64,000 bases of DNA from Anaerolineae bacterium (GTDB lineage Bacteria; Chloroflexota; Anaerolineae; 4572-78; J111): contig JAKLJP010000008.1 of NCBI GenBank assembly GCA_023151115.1, positions 62,001-126,000 on the forward strand, read 5' to 3'. A program made the position numbers and the translations under genes. This document shows, in pieces, positions 56,649 to 63,695 of the stretch. The notes beneath the pieces were generated by a model, which saw nothing but the letters and a program-made list of their open reading frames with translations, did no database searches and was not told the DNA's origin. Numbering within the stretch: position 1 is the stretch's first letter; every line of letters begins with the position of its first letter.

Positions 56649-56921
56649 ATGTTTCCATCGGATGAGTGGTTAGAGACGTTGAATTTTTATTTAATCGTGA
56701 ACAGCGGCGGCAAGCTGACCCTGGATGATTTCAGCGATGCCGAACTGCAAGCGGCCTGGCTGGAGCATCCGGGGACGACTTACACGGATATGGACCCGGC
56801 CGCTGTGAAATTGGTGCTGGAATTTGAAGCAAAAGCGCAAGATACTGAGGGCAAAAAAGAAAGGATGAAGGATGAAGGCGGAAGGATGAAAATTTCTTCG
56901 CTTCATCCTTCATCCTTCTGA
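56649..56921 (+). CDS. Small protein extended by a repeat
   Basis: The first 65 residues (MFPSDEWLETLNFYLIVNSG...) are acidic and look native. The last 20 (around ERMKDEGGRMKISSLHPSSF) are encoded by a copy of the GATGAAGG hairpin repeat that has replaced the original C-terminus. The function is unknown. Confidence 0.6.
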   Translation: MFPSDEWLETLNFYLIVNSGGKLTLDDFSDAELQAAWLEHPGTTYTDMDPAAVKLVLEFEAKAQDTEGKKERMKDEGGRMKISSLHPSSF

Positions 56922-56932
56922 TTTCATCCTTT
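56861..56932. repeat. GATGAAGG hairpin repeat, copy 4 (partly translated)
   Basis: Supplies the last 20 codons and the stop of the gene at 56649. Confidence 0.75.
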
Positions 56933-56949
56933 TGAAACGGAGTATCCCA

Positions 56950-57156
56950 ATGGCCCTGTATCAGTACCAATGTTCGGAGTGTGAGGAAACGTTTGAGGCG
57001 TTCGTGACGGTGGATCACCGTGACGAGGCCCAGACCTGCCCCAACGGCCACCTCAAAGGCCGGCGGCTCATGGCTGTCGTGAAGTTCCAGATGGAAGATC
57101 GGCGCAAGTCCTTCCGCCGGGCAATGAGCCGCACCCCAGGCAAGCATTTCACCTAA
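56950..57156 (+). CDS. FmdB-type zinc-ribbon protein
   Basis: The 68-residue protein starts MALYQYQCSECEETFEAFV, the pattern of FmdB regulatory zinc ribbons, with a second group CPNGHLKG (Cys-His) closing the site. The end is basic. GAAACGGAGTATCCCA precedes the ATG. These proteins are common in bacteria and phages, but their role is poorly known. Confidence 0.75.
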   Translation: MALYQYQCSECEETFEAFVTVDHRDEAQTCPNGHLKGRRLMAVVKFQMEDRRKSFRRAMSRTPGKHFT

Positions 57157-57182
57157 AAATATAAGCCCCCAAAGGAGTCCGC

Positions 57183-57614
57183 TTGGCTCATACCCCCACG
57201 CCTCCTGCTGTGATCGTCGCCGTGGCCCGTGAACAGCACGGCTATCCACTCAACAAAACCAGGTGTGCTTGGTGCGGCAAGCCAGGCGCGACCGATCCCC
57301 ATCACTGGCTGCTGAAGCGAAGCGCGGCCGTGCCGCCCAAGGTGCTGCACGATCCGCGCAACATTGCCCTGGTTCATCATGAGTGCCACCATCGCTACGG
57401 CCAAACCGAAGCGATGGTGCAGCGCTGTTACCACCATAAAATCAAAAAATTATTTTATTCACCCGACCGGCCCACCCTTTCGGGCCAGTCCTATGACATC
57501 GCCGGCTGGATCGTGGCGCTGCGTGAGCAGAAACTACTCATTCACGTCCCGATCCTGCCGGTCTTAGATTCTCAGGAGGAAAAATTATATGAGCAAGCCC
57601 AAGAACAATGCTAA
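57183..57614 (+). CDS. HNH-type endonuclease-like protein
   Basis: The 143-residue protein begins at a TTG with AAAGGAGTCCGC upstream. A CAWCGKPG pair, then PHHWLLKRS and NIALVHHECHHRYGQ, form the pattern of an HNH or recombination-endonuclease fold with zinc. It could nick DNA in recombination or packaging. It overlaps the next gene by 26 bases. Confidence 0.65.
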   Translation: MAHTPTPPAVIVAVAREQHGYPLNKTRCAWCGKPGATDPHHWLLKRSAAVPPKVLHDPRNIALVHHECHHRYGQTEAMVQRCYHHKIKKLFYSPDRPTLSGQSYDIAGWIVALREQKLLIHVPILPVLDSQEEKLYEQAQEQC

Positions 57615-57915
57615 TCCGGCCGTGTCCCAATGGCTGGAAAACCAGTCAAAAGCGGCCATGCTGCGGGCCTCACTGGCTGAGTTGGAGCAAAAGGCGCAAA
57701 CGCTGACCCCCCAGGCTGAACAGGCCATAGACGAAGCGGCCCAGCGCCTGCTGGTGGACGCCGCCGGCCAGCCCATCGAGGGCGGGGTTTACTGGTATTC
57801 TCACCTGGCCCTGGTGCGGGTGGGTGGCGTGGTCAAGGTCATCCCGATGGAGACGATGGACGAGGCCAACGTCTTTATGCCGCTGGTTGAAGCCGCCCAG
57901 GAGGCTCAGGAATGA
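57589..57915 (+). CDS. Small hypothetical protein
   Basis: The 108-residue product (MSKPKNNANPAVSQWLENQS...) has a long helix and a short strand part (GGVYWYSHLALVRVGGVVKV). Both ends overlap neighbouring genes, and CAGGAGGAAAAATTAT precedes the ATG. The function is unknown. Confidence 0.6.
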   Translation: MSKPKNNANPAVSQWLENQSKAAMLRASLAELEQKAQTLTPQAEQAIDEAAQRLLVDAAGQPIEGGVYWYSHLALVRVGGVVKVIPMETMDEANVFMPLVEAAQEAQE

Positions 57916-58469
57916 GCCGGGAGGAATTGACCCCCGAAGAACTGGCTCGGCAGCAAAAGGTAGATACGGCTATCTTTGACCTGGTGAACAGCCTCAACCC
58001 CGGCCAGCCCCTGGCGTGGGACATCGAGGATATCAGCGTGATCCGCGACGAAATCGCGGAGCTGCTGGTCCGCAAAGGCTGCTGCACCGAGCACGAGTTT
58101 TACCCTTACCTGGAGCTGTACGACCCTGATAAGCCCTGGCTGAGTCATCAGAGTGTAGACGTGTGGATCTGCTGCGACGACGACGAGATGGACGCCGCCT
58201 TTCACTACACCACCAGTTTGAGTAACTGCAATATAGACTACGATGAAGGCGACGGGACAATGTTTGATGTGCGGGACATTTCCATCCCCGGCGAAATGAC
58301 TCCGGCGGTCAAGTGGACGACGACAACCGGCCAGTACGGCAGCGTCACCTCAGAGGATACGAGCGGCCGGGAAGCGCACGCGGCCATTATCCGCTATGCC
58401 ATTGAGCAGGGTTGGCTGCACCAGGACGGCCTGACTGACCCTGAAAAAGAACCCGAGGAGGCTGAGTGA
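57912..58469 (+). CDS. Acidic hypothetical protein
   Basis: The 185-residue product is strongly acidic (DVWICCDDDEMDAAFHY..., ending DPEKEPEEAE). It starts within the stop of the preceding gene. The composition resembles DNA-mimic inhibitors of restriction or recombination, which is only a suggestion. Confidence 0.6.
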   Translation: MSREELTPEELARQQKVDTAIFDLVNSLNPGQPLAWDIEDISVIRDEIAELLVRKGCCTEHEFYPYLELYDPDKPWLSHQSVDVWICCDDDEMDAAFHYTTSLSNCNIDYDEGDGTMFDVRDISIPGEMTPAVKWTTTTGQYGSVTSEDTSGREAHAAIIRYAIEQGWLHQDGLTDPEKEPEEAE

Positions 58470-58771
58470 TGGAACAGCTAGGCTTATTGGTCCTGATCTA
58501 CCTATACAATCTGCTGGTCCCCGAAATGAGCAAGCCCAAGCAGCCGCCGGCTGAATTAAGAACCCTGCTGCACAAAACCAACGAAGCCTTGGCCAGCTTC
58601 GGCCCTGGCTCGTGGTTTTCCTGTCGTAAACCGGGCTGCGACTGGCGGCCTTTCTACCTGAAAACCAGCGAGCTGACTGGCGCCGAAGGAGTCATCTCCT
58701 GCGATGTCTGCGGCGAGCTGTGCTACCGGGCGCCGGAGGAAGCACTACAACACACCTTCTTGACCCCCTAA
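58469..58771 (+). CDS. Small zinc-binding protein
   Basis: The ATG at 58469 shares its A with the stop of the preceding gene (TGATGG). The product of about 100 residues has a hydrophobic start (MEQLGLLVLIYLYNLLV), possibly a membrane segment. The C-terminal half has cysteines in pairs (SCRKPGCDW and SCDVCGELC). The function is unknown. Confidence 0.55.
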   Translation: MEQLGLLVLIYLYNLLVPEMSKPKQPPAELRTLLHKTNEALASFGPGSWFSCRKPGCDWRPFYLKTSELTGAEGVISCDVCGELCYRAPEEALQHTFLTP

Positions 58772-58786
58772 AGGGGTACGAAGCGT

Positions 58787-58845
58787 TTATGTAGATTTTA
58801 CGCCTTAATAGCCCTGAATTGTCCCCAGTTTATGCAGATTTTACC
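58787..58845 (+). repeat. Direct repeat TTTATGYAGATTTTAC
   Basis: The copies TTTATGTAGATTTTAC and TTTATGCAGATTTTAC lie about 43 bases apart in an intergenic region, possibly an operator or promoter pair. Confidence 0.4.
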
Positions 58846-58847
58846 TA

Positions 58848-58880
58848 AAGCCCTTCCGCGTGGAAGGGCTTTTTATTTTC
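58848..58880 (+). terminator. Intrinsic terminator
   Basis: AAAGCCCTTCC-GCGT-GGAAGGGCTTT is followed by TTATTTT. Confidence 0.8.
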
Positions 58881-58917
58881 CTGCGACGAAGTGGCCCGTA
58901 GAGGCCAAAGGAGGCTT

Positions 58918-59157
58918 ATGCCATCTCTGATCCAGTATCCGGCCTGGCTGACCCAGGTCAACGAAGAACTGCGCCGGCTGACCGCCGGCCTACTCAGCGC
59001 CGAGGATTTTGACCAACCCTGGATTGAACTGTTTTACGCCAATACCTCGTCCAAAGCAGCGGCAAAGGCCGCTTTGGAAGCCGATGGCTTCATCATTGAA
59101 AAACTACCTGCACCCATAATGCTACTAAAAGGAGTAACTCATGAACCGCGTTGTTGA
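58918..59157 (+). CDS. Small hypothetical protein
   Basis: The ATG at 58918 follows AAAGGAGGCTT. The 79-residue product (MPSLIQYPAWLTQVNEELRR...) is helical, with a strand pair at the end (DGFIIEKLPAPIMLLKG). It overlaps the RadC-like gene by 17 bases. The function is unknown. Confidence 0.6.
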   Translation: MPSLIQYPAWLTQVNEELRRLTAGLLSAEDFDQPWIELFYANTSSKAAAKAALEADGFIIEKLPAPIMLLKGVTHEPRC

Positions 59158-59827
59158 ATCATCGCTGCCCTACCTGGTCCGGCCCGCCACTCGCATCGAA
59201 CGCAGTCCCCTACCGGACCTGTCCGACCAGGAACTGCTGGCCCTGCTCATCGGCGGAGCCTACGCCTCCTCCGACGCCGGGCTGCTGCTGCAAGCCATCG
59301 GCGGCGACCTGAAGCTGCTCTATACCGCCTCCCTGGACGAACTGGCCCGAAGCTATTCCGGCGTCGGCTATCACACCGCCAAGCGGCTCAAAGCCGCCCT
59401 GGAGTTGGGGCGGCGGCTGGCCGCGCCCAGCGCGCGGGACCAACTGACCTGCCCCAAGGACTGCGCCGGCTACTTCACTCGCATGGGTCTGCCGCTGTGC
59501 GAGCAGGAAGAACTGTGGGCGGCGGCGCTGGATACCAAGAAGCAGGTCCTCAGTCTCGCTAAAGTCTACCGGGGCAATGTCAACAGTTCGATCATTCGCG
59601 CCAGCGAGGTTTTCCGCGACGCCGTACGCCACAACGCCGTGGCGGTCGTCATCGCCCACAACCACCCCTCTGGCGACCCTACCCCCTCGTCGGAAGATGT
59701 GCAAACCACACGCTCTTTACGCGAAGCCGCGGCTTTGCTGGGAATTGACCTGTTGGACCATTTGATTGTCTGTCCAGGACGCTGGGTGGCGCTTAGGGAC
59801 ATTACTTGGACTTCGACAGCTGATTGA
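59141..59827 (+). CDS. radC: RadC-family protein
   Basis: The 228-residue protein has the RadC order: LPDLSDQELLALLIGG, a helix-hairpin-helix part (GVGYHTAKRLKAALELGRRL), then the JAB/MPN+ domain with HNHPSGDPTPSSED near 172-185. The metal ligands His, His and Asp are kept. RadC proteins are common on mobile elements; their function is not settled. AAAAGGAGTAACTC precedes the ATG. Confidence 0.88.
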   Translation: MNRVVESSLPYLVRPATRIERSPLPDLSDQELLALLIGGAYASSDAGLLLQAIGGDLKLLYTASLDELARSYSGVGYHTAKRLKAALELGRRLAAPSARDQLTCPKDCAGYFTRMGLPLCEQEELWAAALDTKKQVLSLAKVYRGNVNSSIIRASEVFRDAVRHNAVAVVIAHNHPSGDPTPSSEDVQTTRSLREAAALLGIDLLDHLIVCPGRWVALRDITWTSTAD

Positions 59828-59853
59828 ATGTCCAGGGATAAACATACCAAAAA

Positions 59854-59900
59854 ATAGTGACGTAAATCACTAATATTTTCCTGACATTTTGACTATAATA
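59854..59900 (+). promoter_or_regulatory. Palindromic operator-like site with TATAAT
   Basis: TAGTGA-CGTAAA-TCACTA (59855-59872) is a dyad, and TGAC-TATAAT (59890-59899) lies 46 bases before the ATG at 59946. No clear -35 is visible. This may be a controlled host-type promoter. Confidence 0.4.
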
Positions 59901-59945
59901 TTCTCCGGGATACGGGCTTTACACCCTGGAATAAGGGGAAGCGTT

Positions 59946-60353
59946 ATGGATGAGTTTGAAAAGCTGCTGGAGGAGATTAGCAGCCGCCGGGCGCAGCGGT
60001 CGCCCAGCCCTGAACCTACCAATTACGATAAGTTTTTAGAGGCCATTCTGCGGGGCAAACATCCCCCCTATTGCGAGCTGGTCTGGAACGGCGAAGCCTT
60101 CCACATCGTCTTGCAGCTTCACTTCCAGAAACCCCCTGAAGTTGCCAGGGTGATTGGGCCGGAGGCCCAACAGTACCGGCGGGAAGCCTGGGGACGCTTT
60201 CGCAAGGTTCGGCCGGACCAGCAGCGCATGATGCAGATTCGCGTCACGATCAAGAACTATCTGCCGGTTACCGCCGAAGTCACGGTCAGGCCGGAGGCGA
60301 TGGGCTTGTTCCGTCTCGGCACGGCCCAACTCCTTGACATTCAAAACCCCTGA
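59946..60353 (+). CDS. Hypothetical protein
   Basis: The 135-residue product (MDEFEKLLEEISSRRAQRSP...) has a helical start, then strands (LVWNGEAFHIVLQLHF; IRVTIKNYLPVTAEVTVRP). AAGGGGAAGCGTT precedes the ATG. It has its own operator-like region. The function is unknown. Confidence 0.6.
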   Translation: MDEFEKLLEEISSRRAQRSPSPEPTNYDKFLEAILRGKHPPYCELVWNGEAFHIVLQLHFQKPPEVARVIGPEAQQYRREAWGRFRKVRPDQQRMMQIRVTIKNYLPVTAEVTVRPEAMGLFRLGTAQLLDIQNP

Positions 60354-60370
60354 TTTTTAGGGTTGAACTT

Positions 60371-60386
60371 TTCCCCAATTGGGGAA
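60371..60386. repeat. Palindrome TTCCCCAATTGGGGAA
   Basis: Just after the gene at 59946-60353. Confidence 0.9.
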
Positions 60387-60454
60387 ATAATAACCTTGTG
60401 TATCCCCGCAGGGGGATAGACACAATCGTATTCAGAACACCGACCTGTTCTACA

Positions 60455-60473
60455 TCCTGAGTTTATCGAAGGA
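60455..60473. repeat. TCCTGAGCTTGTCGAAGG repeat, diverged
   Basis: TCCTGAGTTTATCGAAGGA, intergenic. Confidence 0.5.
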
Positions 60474-60499
60474 TACCTGATTTAGCTCCAGAGCGAAGA

Positions 60500-60543
60500 A
60501 CGCGCGGAGTAGCCCTAGTGGCTGCTTCGCGCGTTTTTGTTTG
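60500..60543 (+). terminator. Intrinsic terminator
   Basis: CGCGCGGAGTAGCC pairs with GGCTGCTTCGCGCG around CTAGT, followed by TTTTTGTTTG. Confidence 0.75.
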
Positions 60544-60565
60544 TCTCTGGCAAGGAGATGACCGA

Positions 60566-61096
60566 ATGACCCCAACCACAACCACCCTTCGACACTGCCC
60601 GTCAGACGGGCGTCAGGGCGCAGCCCGAAAATGCGAGCGCTGCCATGCGACCGATGCGCCCCTGCGCCTGAAAGATTCAGTCACGCTCTGGAACGAAACG
60701 ATGAAAACGCCCCAACAGGTCAATATCTACATTTGTGTGGATCGTAAAGCCTGCTCGGAGCGGGTCAACGAGGCCGCCCACTTCATCAAGGAGGACGATT
60801 TGTGGACCAATTACCATCGTGAGTGCCGGCCCCGCCGCTACACCCCCCGCCATTACTGGAATGACGGCCACCGCCTGACCTTCGCCATCGCCCAGGCCCT
60901 CTTTCAAAAGGCCGGCATGAAGCTGGAGAAAGGTCAAAAAGATTTCCCCCAAGGGCTAAAGAGTGGCTACATCATCAACCGCGAGTGGCGGTTTACCTCG
61001 CTGCTTGAAGCCATCAAGCTGATTGAAGAACAAAAGAATATCAATAAAAAGCCCCGCCGCACTTGTCGGCGGTTAACCTTTAAGCCAAAATCTTAA
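60566..61096 (+). CDS. Hypothetical protein with a zinc-ribbon start
   Basis: The ATG at 60566 follows CAAGGAGATGACCG. The 176-residue product has CPSDGRQGAARKCERCH near the start, and further Cys (YICVDRKACSERV) that may complete a zinc site. The C-terminus is basic (NKKPRRTCRRLTFKPKS), so nucleic acid binding is likely. No family is recognised. Confidence 0.6.
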   Translation: MTPTTTTLRHCPSDGRQGAARKCERCHATDAPLRLKDSVTLWNETMKTPQQVNIYICVDRKACSERVNEAAHFIKEDDLWTNYHRECRPRRYTPRHYWNDGHRLTFAIAQALFQKAGMKLEKGQKDFPQGLKSGYIINREWRFTSLLEAIKLIEEQKNINKKPRRTCRRLTFKPKS

Positions 61097-61098
61097 GA

Positions 61099-61176
61099 AA
61101 GGAGTATGGAGTATGGAGTATGGAGCATGGAGTAAGGGTTTTTCCCTACTACCTACTACCTACTGCCTACTCCCTG
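61099..61176. repeat. GGGAGTAGG hairpin repeat, copy 4
   Basis: Lies just before the gene at 61183. Confidence 0.75.
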
Positions 61177-61182
61177 TATTTT

Positions 61183-61512
61183 ATGATCCGCAAAACCCTG
61201 GAAGTCTCTATCTCGAAAGAGGAAATTCGGACCGTGGACGAGAGTGGGACCAAAGCCTCGACCTGGGTCAAGATCGGCCAAACCATCGAGCTGGAGGAGG
61301 GCGACATTCCCGATATGTGCATGAAGGCGCTCCGCGCCGAAATCCAGCCGGAAGTGGATGCCTGGCTGCTCGATCAAGGCGGTTATATCGTCCCGCCTGG
61401 CGTCGAGATTCCCGAAGCCGAAGAACGACTGAGTGATGAGCTATTTAGCGGCACTCAGGTTAAAATTACAGAAGTCGGTGACGATGCCGGCGACGATGAG
61501 ATTCCCCTTTAA
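61183..61512 (+). CDS. Small acidic hypothetical protein
   Basis: The 109-residue product (MIRKTLEVSISKEEIRTVDE...) is acidic and ends VGDDAGDDEIPL, which resembles the tip of SSB proteins. It may interact with the same partners or form an operon with the next ATPase gene 22 bases downstream. The leader carries a GGGAGTAGG hairpin repeat. Confidence 0.6.
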   Translation: MIRKTLEVSISKEEIRTVDESGTKASTWVKIGQTIELEEGDIPDMCMKALRAEIQPEVDAWLLDQGGYIVPPGVEIPEAEERLSDELFSGTQVKITEVGDDAGDDEIPL

Positions 61513-61534
61513 TCTTTAGGAAAGGTGAAGAAAA

Positions 61535-62716
61535 ATGGCGAGAACAGTTGCAGCCCTCCCCGTTGGAGGCAAATATCCCAAACCTCTCATTCATTGCACC
61601 GGCCGGCCCGAAACCGGCAAAACCCAGTTGGCCATCTCGTTTGCCCTGTGGCTGAACGAAATGATGGGCAAGCATAAGGTCTACGTGTGGCCCACGGACG
61701 GCCGCGAGCACGAGTACGCCCAGGTGCTGGGGACACAGAACACCCTGGCGCCCAATGCCAACCCGCTCGACGTCACGGCGGTCCACGATGAAATTGCCGC
61801 CGACCTGCGCAAAGGCGAGTTCAAGGACGTGAGCCTCTTTAGCGTGGATACCGTGACCCACATCTACCGCGAAGCCTCGACCACCAATCAGCTCAAGGGC
61901 ATGACCGGCCAGGGCAGCAGCGGCCACTCGCTCAAAGCGGTGACTATGATGAATGTCGTGACTATCGTTATGGCGGTCAACCTGCCGGCGATGGTCATCA
62001 CCCATGTCTACGAAAAGAGCGATCACGAGAATCTAAAAAATAAGAGCGAGCGTGACTCGATCTCCGAGACGGAAGAAGCCCGCTGGAAACTGGCCTTCAA
62101 CATGAAGCTGGAAACCGGCAAGGATGACAAGGGCTACTTCGTAGTCATCCGTGAGTGCCGCGAGCGGCCCGGCATGCAGCCGCGCCTGCTGCGGGATAAA
62201 GAAGGCGGCATGTTCCGCACGATGCCGGAGCGCATTATGCGCTATCTCTACGACGTGCAGCCGCCGGCTGACGAACCCAAAGGCTGGAAGGATTTCGGCG
62301 CGGAAAAACCGTTCCCCGGCAAGGGCGACGATTTCAAGCAGAACGCGGTCCGCGAGATGATGAACTATTTTGTCGAGGTCGAGCCAGGAGTGAAGATTTA
62401 CCCCTTCGGCGATCCGGCCGCCCAGCCGACTAAGAAAAACGGTGATCCTGGCATCAACGGCGCGGCCAACCACGCTCTCAACGCCTACGCTAAGGTCGCC
62501 CAGGAGTTCAAGGAGGCGGGTGGCAAGGGCCTGGGTCAGCTCACCGTCAAGCTAAAGGAATACGTCGAGGCCAAAGTCGAGACGCAAGTCCAGGCTTACC
62601 TGAACAAGAAGGTTGAGCCGGAGGCCCCAGCCCAGGTGGAGCAGACCGGCCTCGGCCTGGAAGTCCCTGCGACCGAGCCGGCTGCCGGCAGCGGCTACGG
62701 CGGTGGCGCACTTTAA
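61535..62716 (+). CDS. Sak4-like RecA-fold ATPase
   Basis: The 393-residue protein has Walker A GRPETGKT at 23-30 and a RecA/AAA_24-type core (VYVWPTDGREHEYAQVL; VSLFSVDTVTH). The long C-terminal part is helical and ends in a Gly-rich tip. Phage Sak4 proteins are single-strand annealing or recombination ATPases, usually near SSB. The distance from ssb here is 22 kb. AGGAAAGGTGAAGAAA precedes the ATG. Confidence 0.7.
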   Translation: MARTVAALPVGGKYPKPLIHCTGRPETGKTQLAISFALWLNEMMGKHKVYVWPTDGREHEYAQVLGTQNTLAPNANPLDVTAVHDEIAADLRKGEFKDVSLFSVDTVTHIYREASTTNQLKGMTGQGSSGHSLKAVTMMNVVTIVMAVNLPAMVITHVYEKSDHENLKNKSERDSISETEEARWKLAFNMKLETGKDDKGYFVVIRECRERPGMQPRLLRDKEGGMFRTMPERIMRYLYDVQPPADEPKGWKDFGAEKPFPGKGDDFKQNAVREMMNYFVEVEPGVKIYPFGDPAAQPTKKNGDPGINGAANHALNAYAKVAQEFKEAGGKGLGQLTVKLKEYVEAKVETQVQAYLNKKVEPEAPAQVEQTGLGLEVPATEPAAGSGYGGGAL

Positions 62717-62824
62717 GTCAAAGTAGACTCATACAAAACTCATACAAAACTCGAACAGTTTGAGTTTTGTCTGAGTACCCATCAATAAGCCCCTTCCGTG
62801 TGGAAGGGGCTTACTATATGCTGA

Positions 62825-62853
62825 TTGTCAATTCAACCAAGCTATGTTATTAT
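62825..62853 (+). promoter_or_regulatory. Sigma-70-like promoter
   Basis: TTGTCA (62825-62830), a 17-base spacer and TATTAT (62848-62853) each match five of six consensus bases. Confidence 0.5.
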
Positions 62854-62860
62854 AATGGCA

Positions 62861-62980
62861 ACGAAAAAGCCCCGCGCCAACGGGGCTTTGCCCGGATCAG
62901 GTGAGGTTGGCACCCAGCCCGGTTTACTTGTGTATGGTAGCATATTTGCGCCGCCTGGTCAAAGGGCGGCGCTTTTTGTT
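62861..62980 (+). ncRNA. Candidate small RNA
   Basis: About 115 bases lie between the promoter at 62825-62853 and a strong terminator (GCGCCGCC / GGGCGGCGC, then TTTTTGTTT, 62948-62980). An inner hairpin AAAGCCCCG / CGGGGCTTT lies at 62866-62889. No ribosome binding site or convincing frame is seen, so a noncoding RNA or an attenuated leader of the HEAT-repeat gene is possible. Confidence 0.35.
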
Positions 62981-62984
62981 TCAG

Positions 62985-63569
62985 ATGACCAATTATAAAG
63001 ACATCCTTGCCAAACTACATAGCAACTGCAACCTCCTCCGCGAGCGTGAGGCTAGATACGGTACTAATACCTGTCTGAATGTTTATGGGGTAGACGCTGA
63101 GGCTGCCGAGGCATTAGGTCAGTTAGGCGATACTCGTGCTGTTAAGCCGCTGATCGCCGCCTTGAGAGGTGGGGATATGCAGTTACGCGAGGCAGCAGTG
63201 CAGGCTTTGGTCAAGTTCAAGAACACCGCTGTAGAGCCACTTATTAATACTTTGCACGATAAGGATGAGACAGTACGTTCGGAAGTAGTAGATGCCTTGG
63301 GCCAACTTCGAGACGTCCGCGCTATCAAACCACTTATTGATGCTCTAGGTGATAAAGATTGGCTTGTTCGTGATAAAGCAGCCGAGACTTTGGGTAAGCT
63401 GGCAGTTTTACTAACTGAGCCACAGGGTCGCTTCATTGCTCGTCATCTTTGGCAAGAGGCAATAAGCCCGGATCAGCCGGACATATATGAACCACTTTTG
63501 AGCGTCTCCAATCGATTAGCGGTGTTGGAAGTGGAGCGATTGCCAACGCCCAAGTATCCTGATTTCTAA
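62985..63569 (+). CDS. HEAT-repeat protein
   Basis: The 194-residue form starts MTNYKDILAKLHSN. From residue 40 it has three to four HEAT/PBS-lyase-type repeats (ALGQLGDTRAVKPLIAALRG; ALVKFKNTAVEPLINTL; ALGQLRDVRAIKPLIDALG). Base use is more AT-rich than in neighbouring genes, which suggests separate origin. An ATG at 62934 is an alternative start, but it lies before a terminator-like hairpin. There is no good ribosome binding site at either. It is probably a protein-interaction module. Confidence 0.75.
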   Translation: MTNYKDILAKLHSNCNLLREREARYGTNTCLNVYGVDAEAAEALGQLGDTRAVKPLIAALRGGDMQLREAAVQALVKFKNTAVEPLINTLHDKDETVRSEVVDALGQLRDVRAIKPLIDALGDKDWLVRDKAAETLGKLAVLLTEPQGRFIARHLWQEAISPDQPDIYEPLLSVSNRLAVLEVERLPTPKYPDF

Positions 63570-63695
63570 TTTTGGAAGTTGGTTTGGTGATATTACCTGT
63601 TAGGCAAAAATGCAACTGATCAAAATATGTTTCCAGGTCCACAGAAGGGCGGTCCAGAGAACTACCAGAGATAGGGCGCTCTGAAAGGAGGCTTT

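Larger units (their letters stand above)
60354..60565. other. Intergenic region with repeats and a terminator
   Basis: It holds one TTCCCCAATTGGGGAA (60371-60386), a CCCCGCAGGGGG dyad, a diverged copy of the TCCTGAGCTTGTCGAAGG repeat (60455-60473) and a terminator (60500-60543). Confidence 0.6.
62717..62984 (+). other. Intergenic region with promoter, hairpins and a possible small RNA
   Basis: It contains the inverted repeat ACTC..ACAAAACTC / GAGTTTTGT..GAGT (62741-62776), a GCCCCTTCC hairpin (62786-62812), a sigma-70-like promoter and two further hairpins. Confidence 0.5.

Noticed and set aside
62741..62776. Inverted repeat as an attachment or replication site
   Set aside because: The hairpin is clear, but there is no integrase gene, tRNA end or iteron array to support either role.
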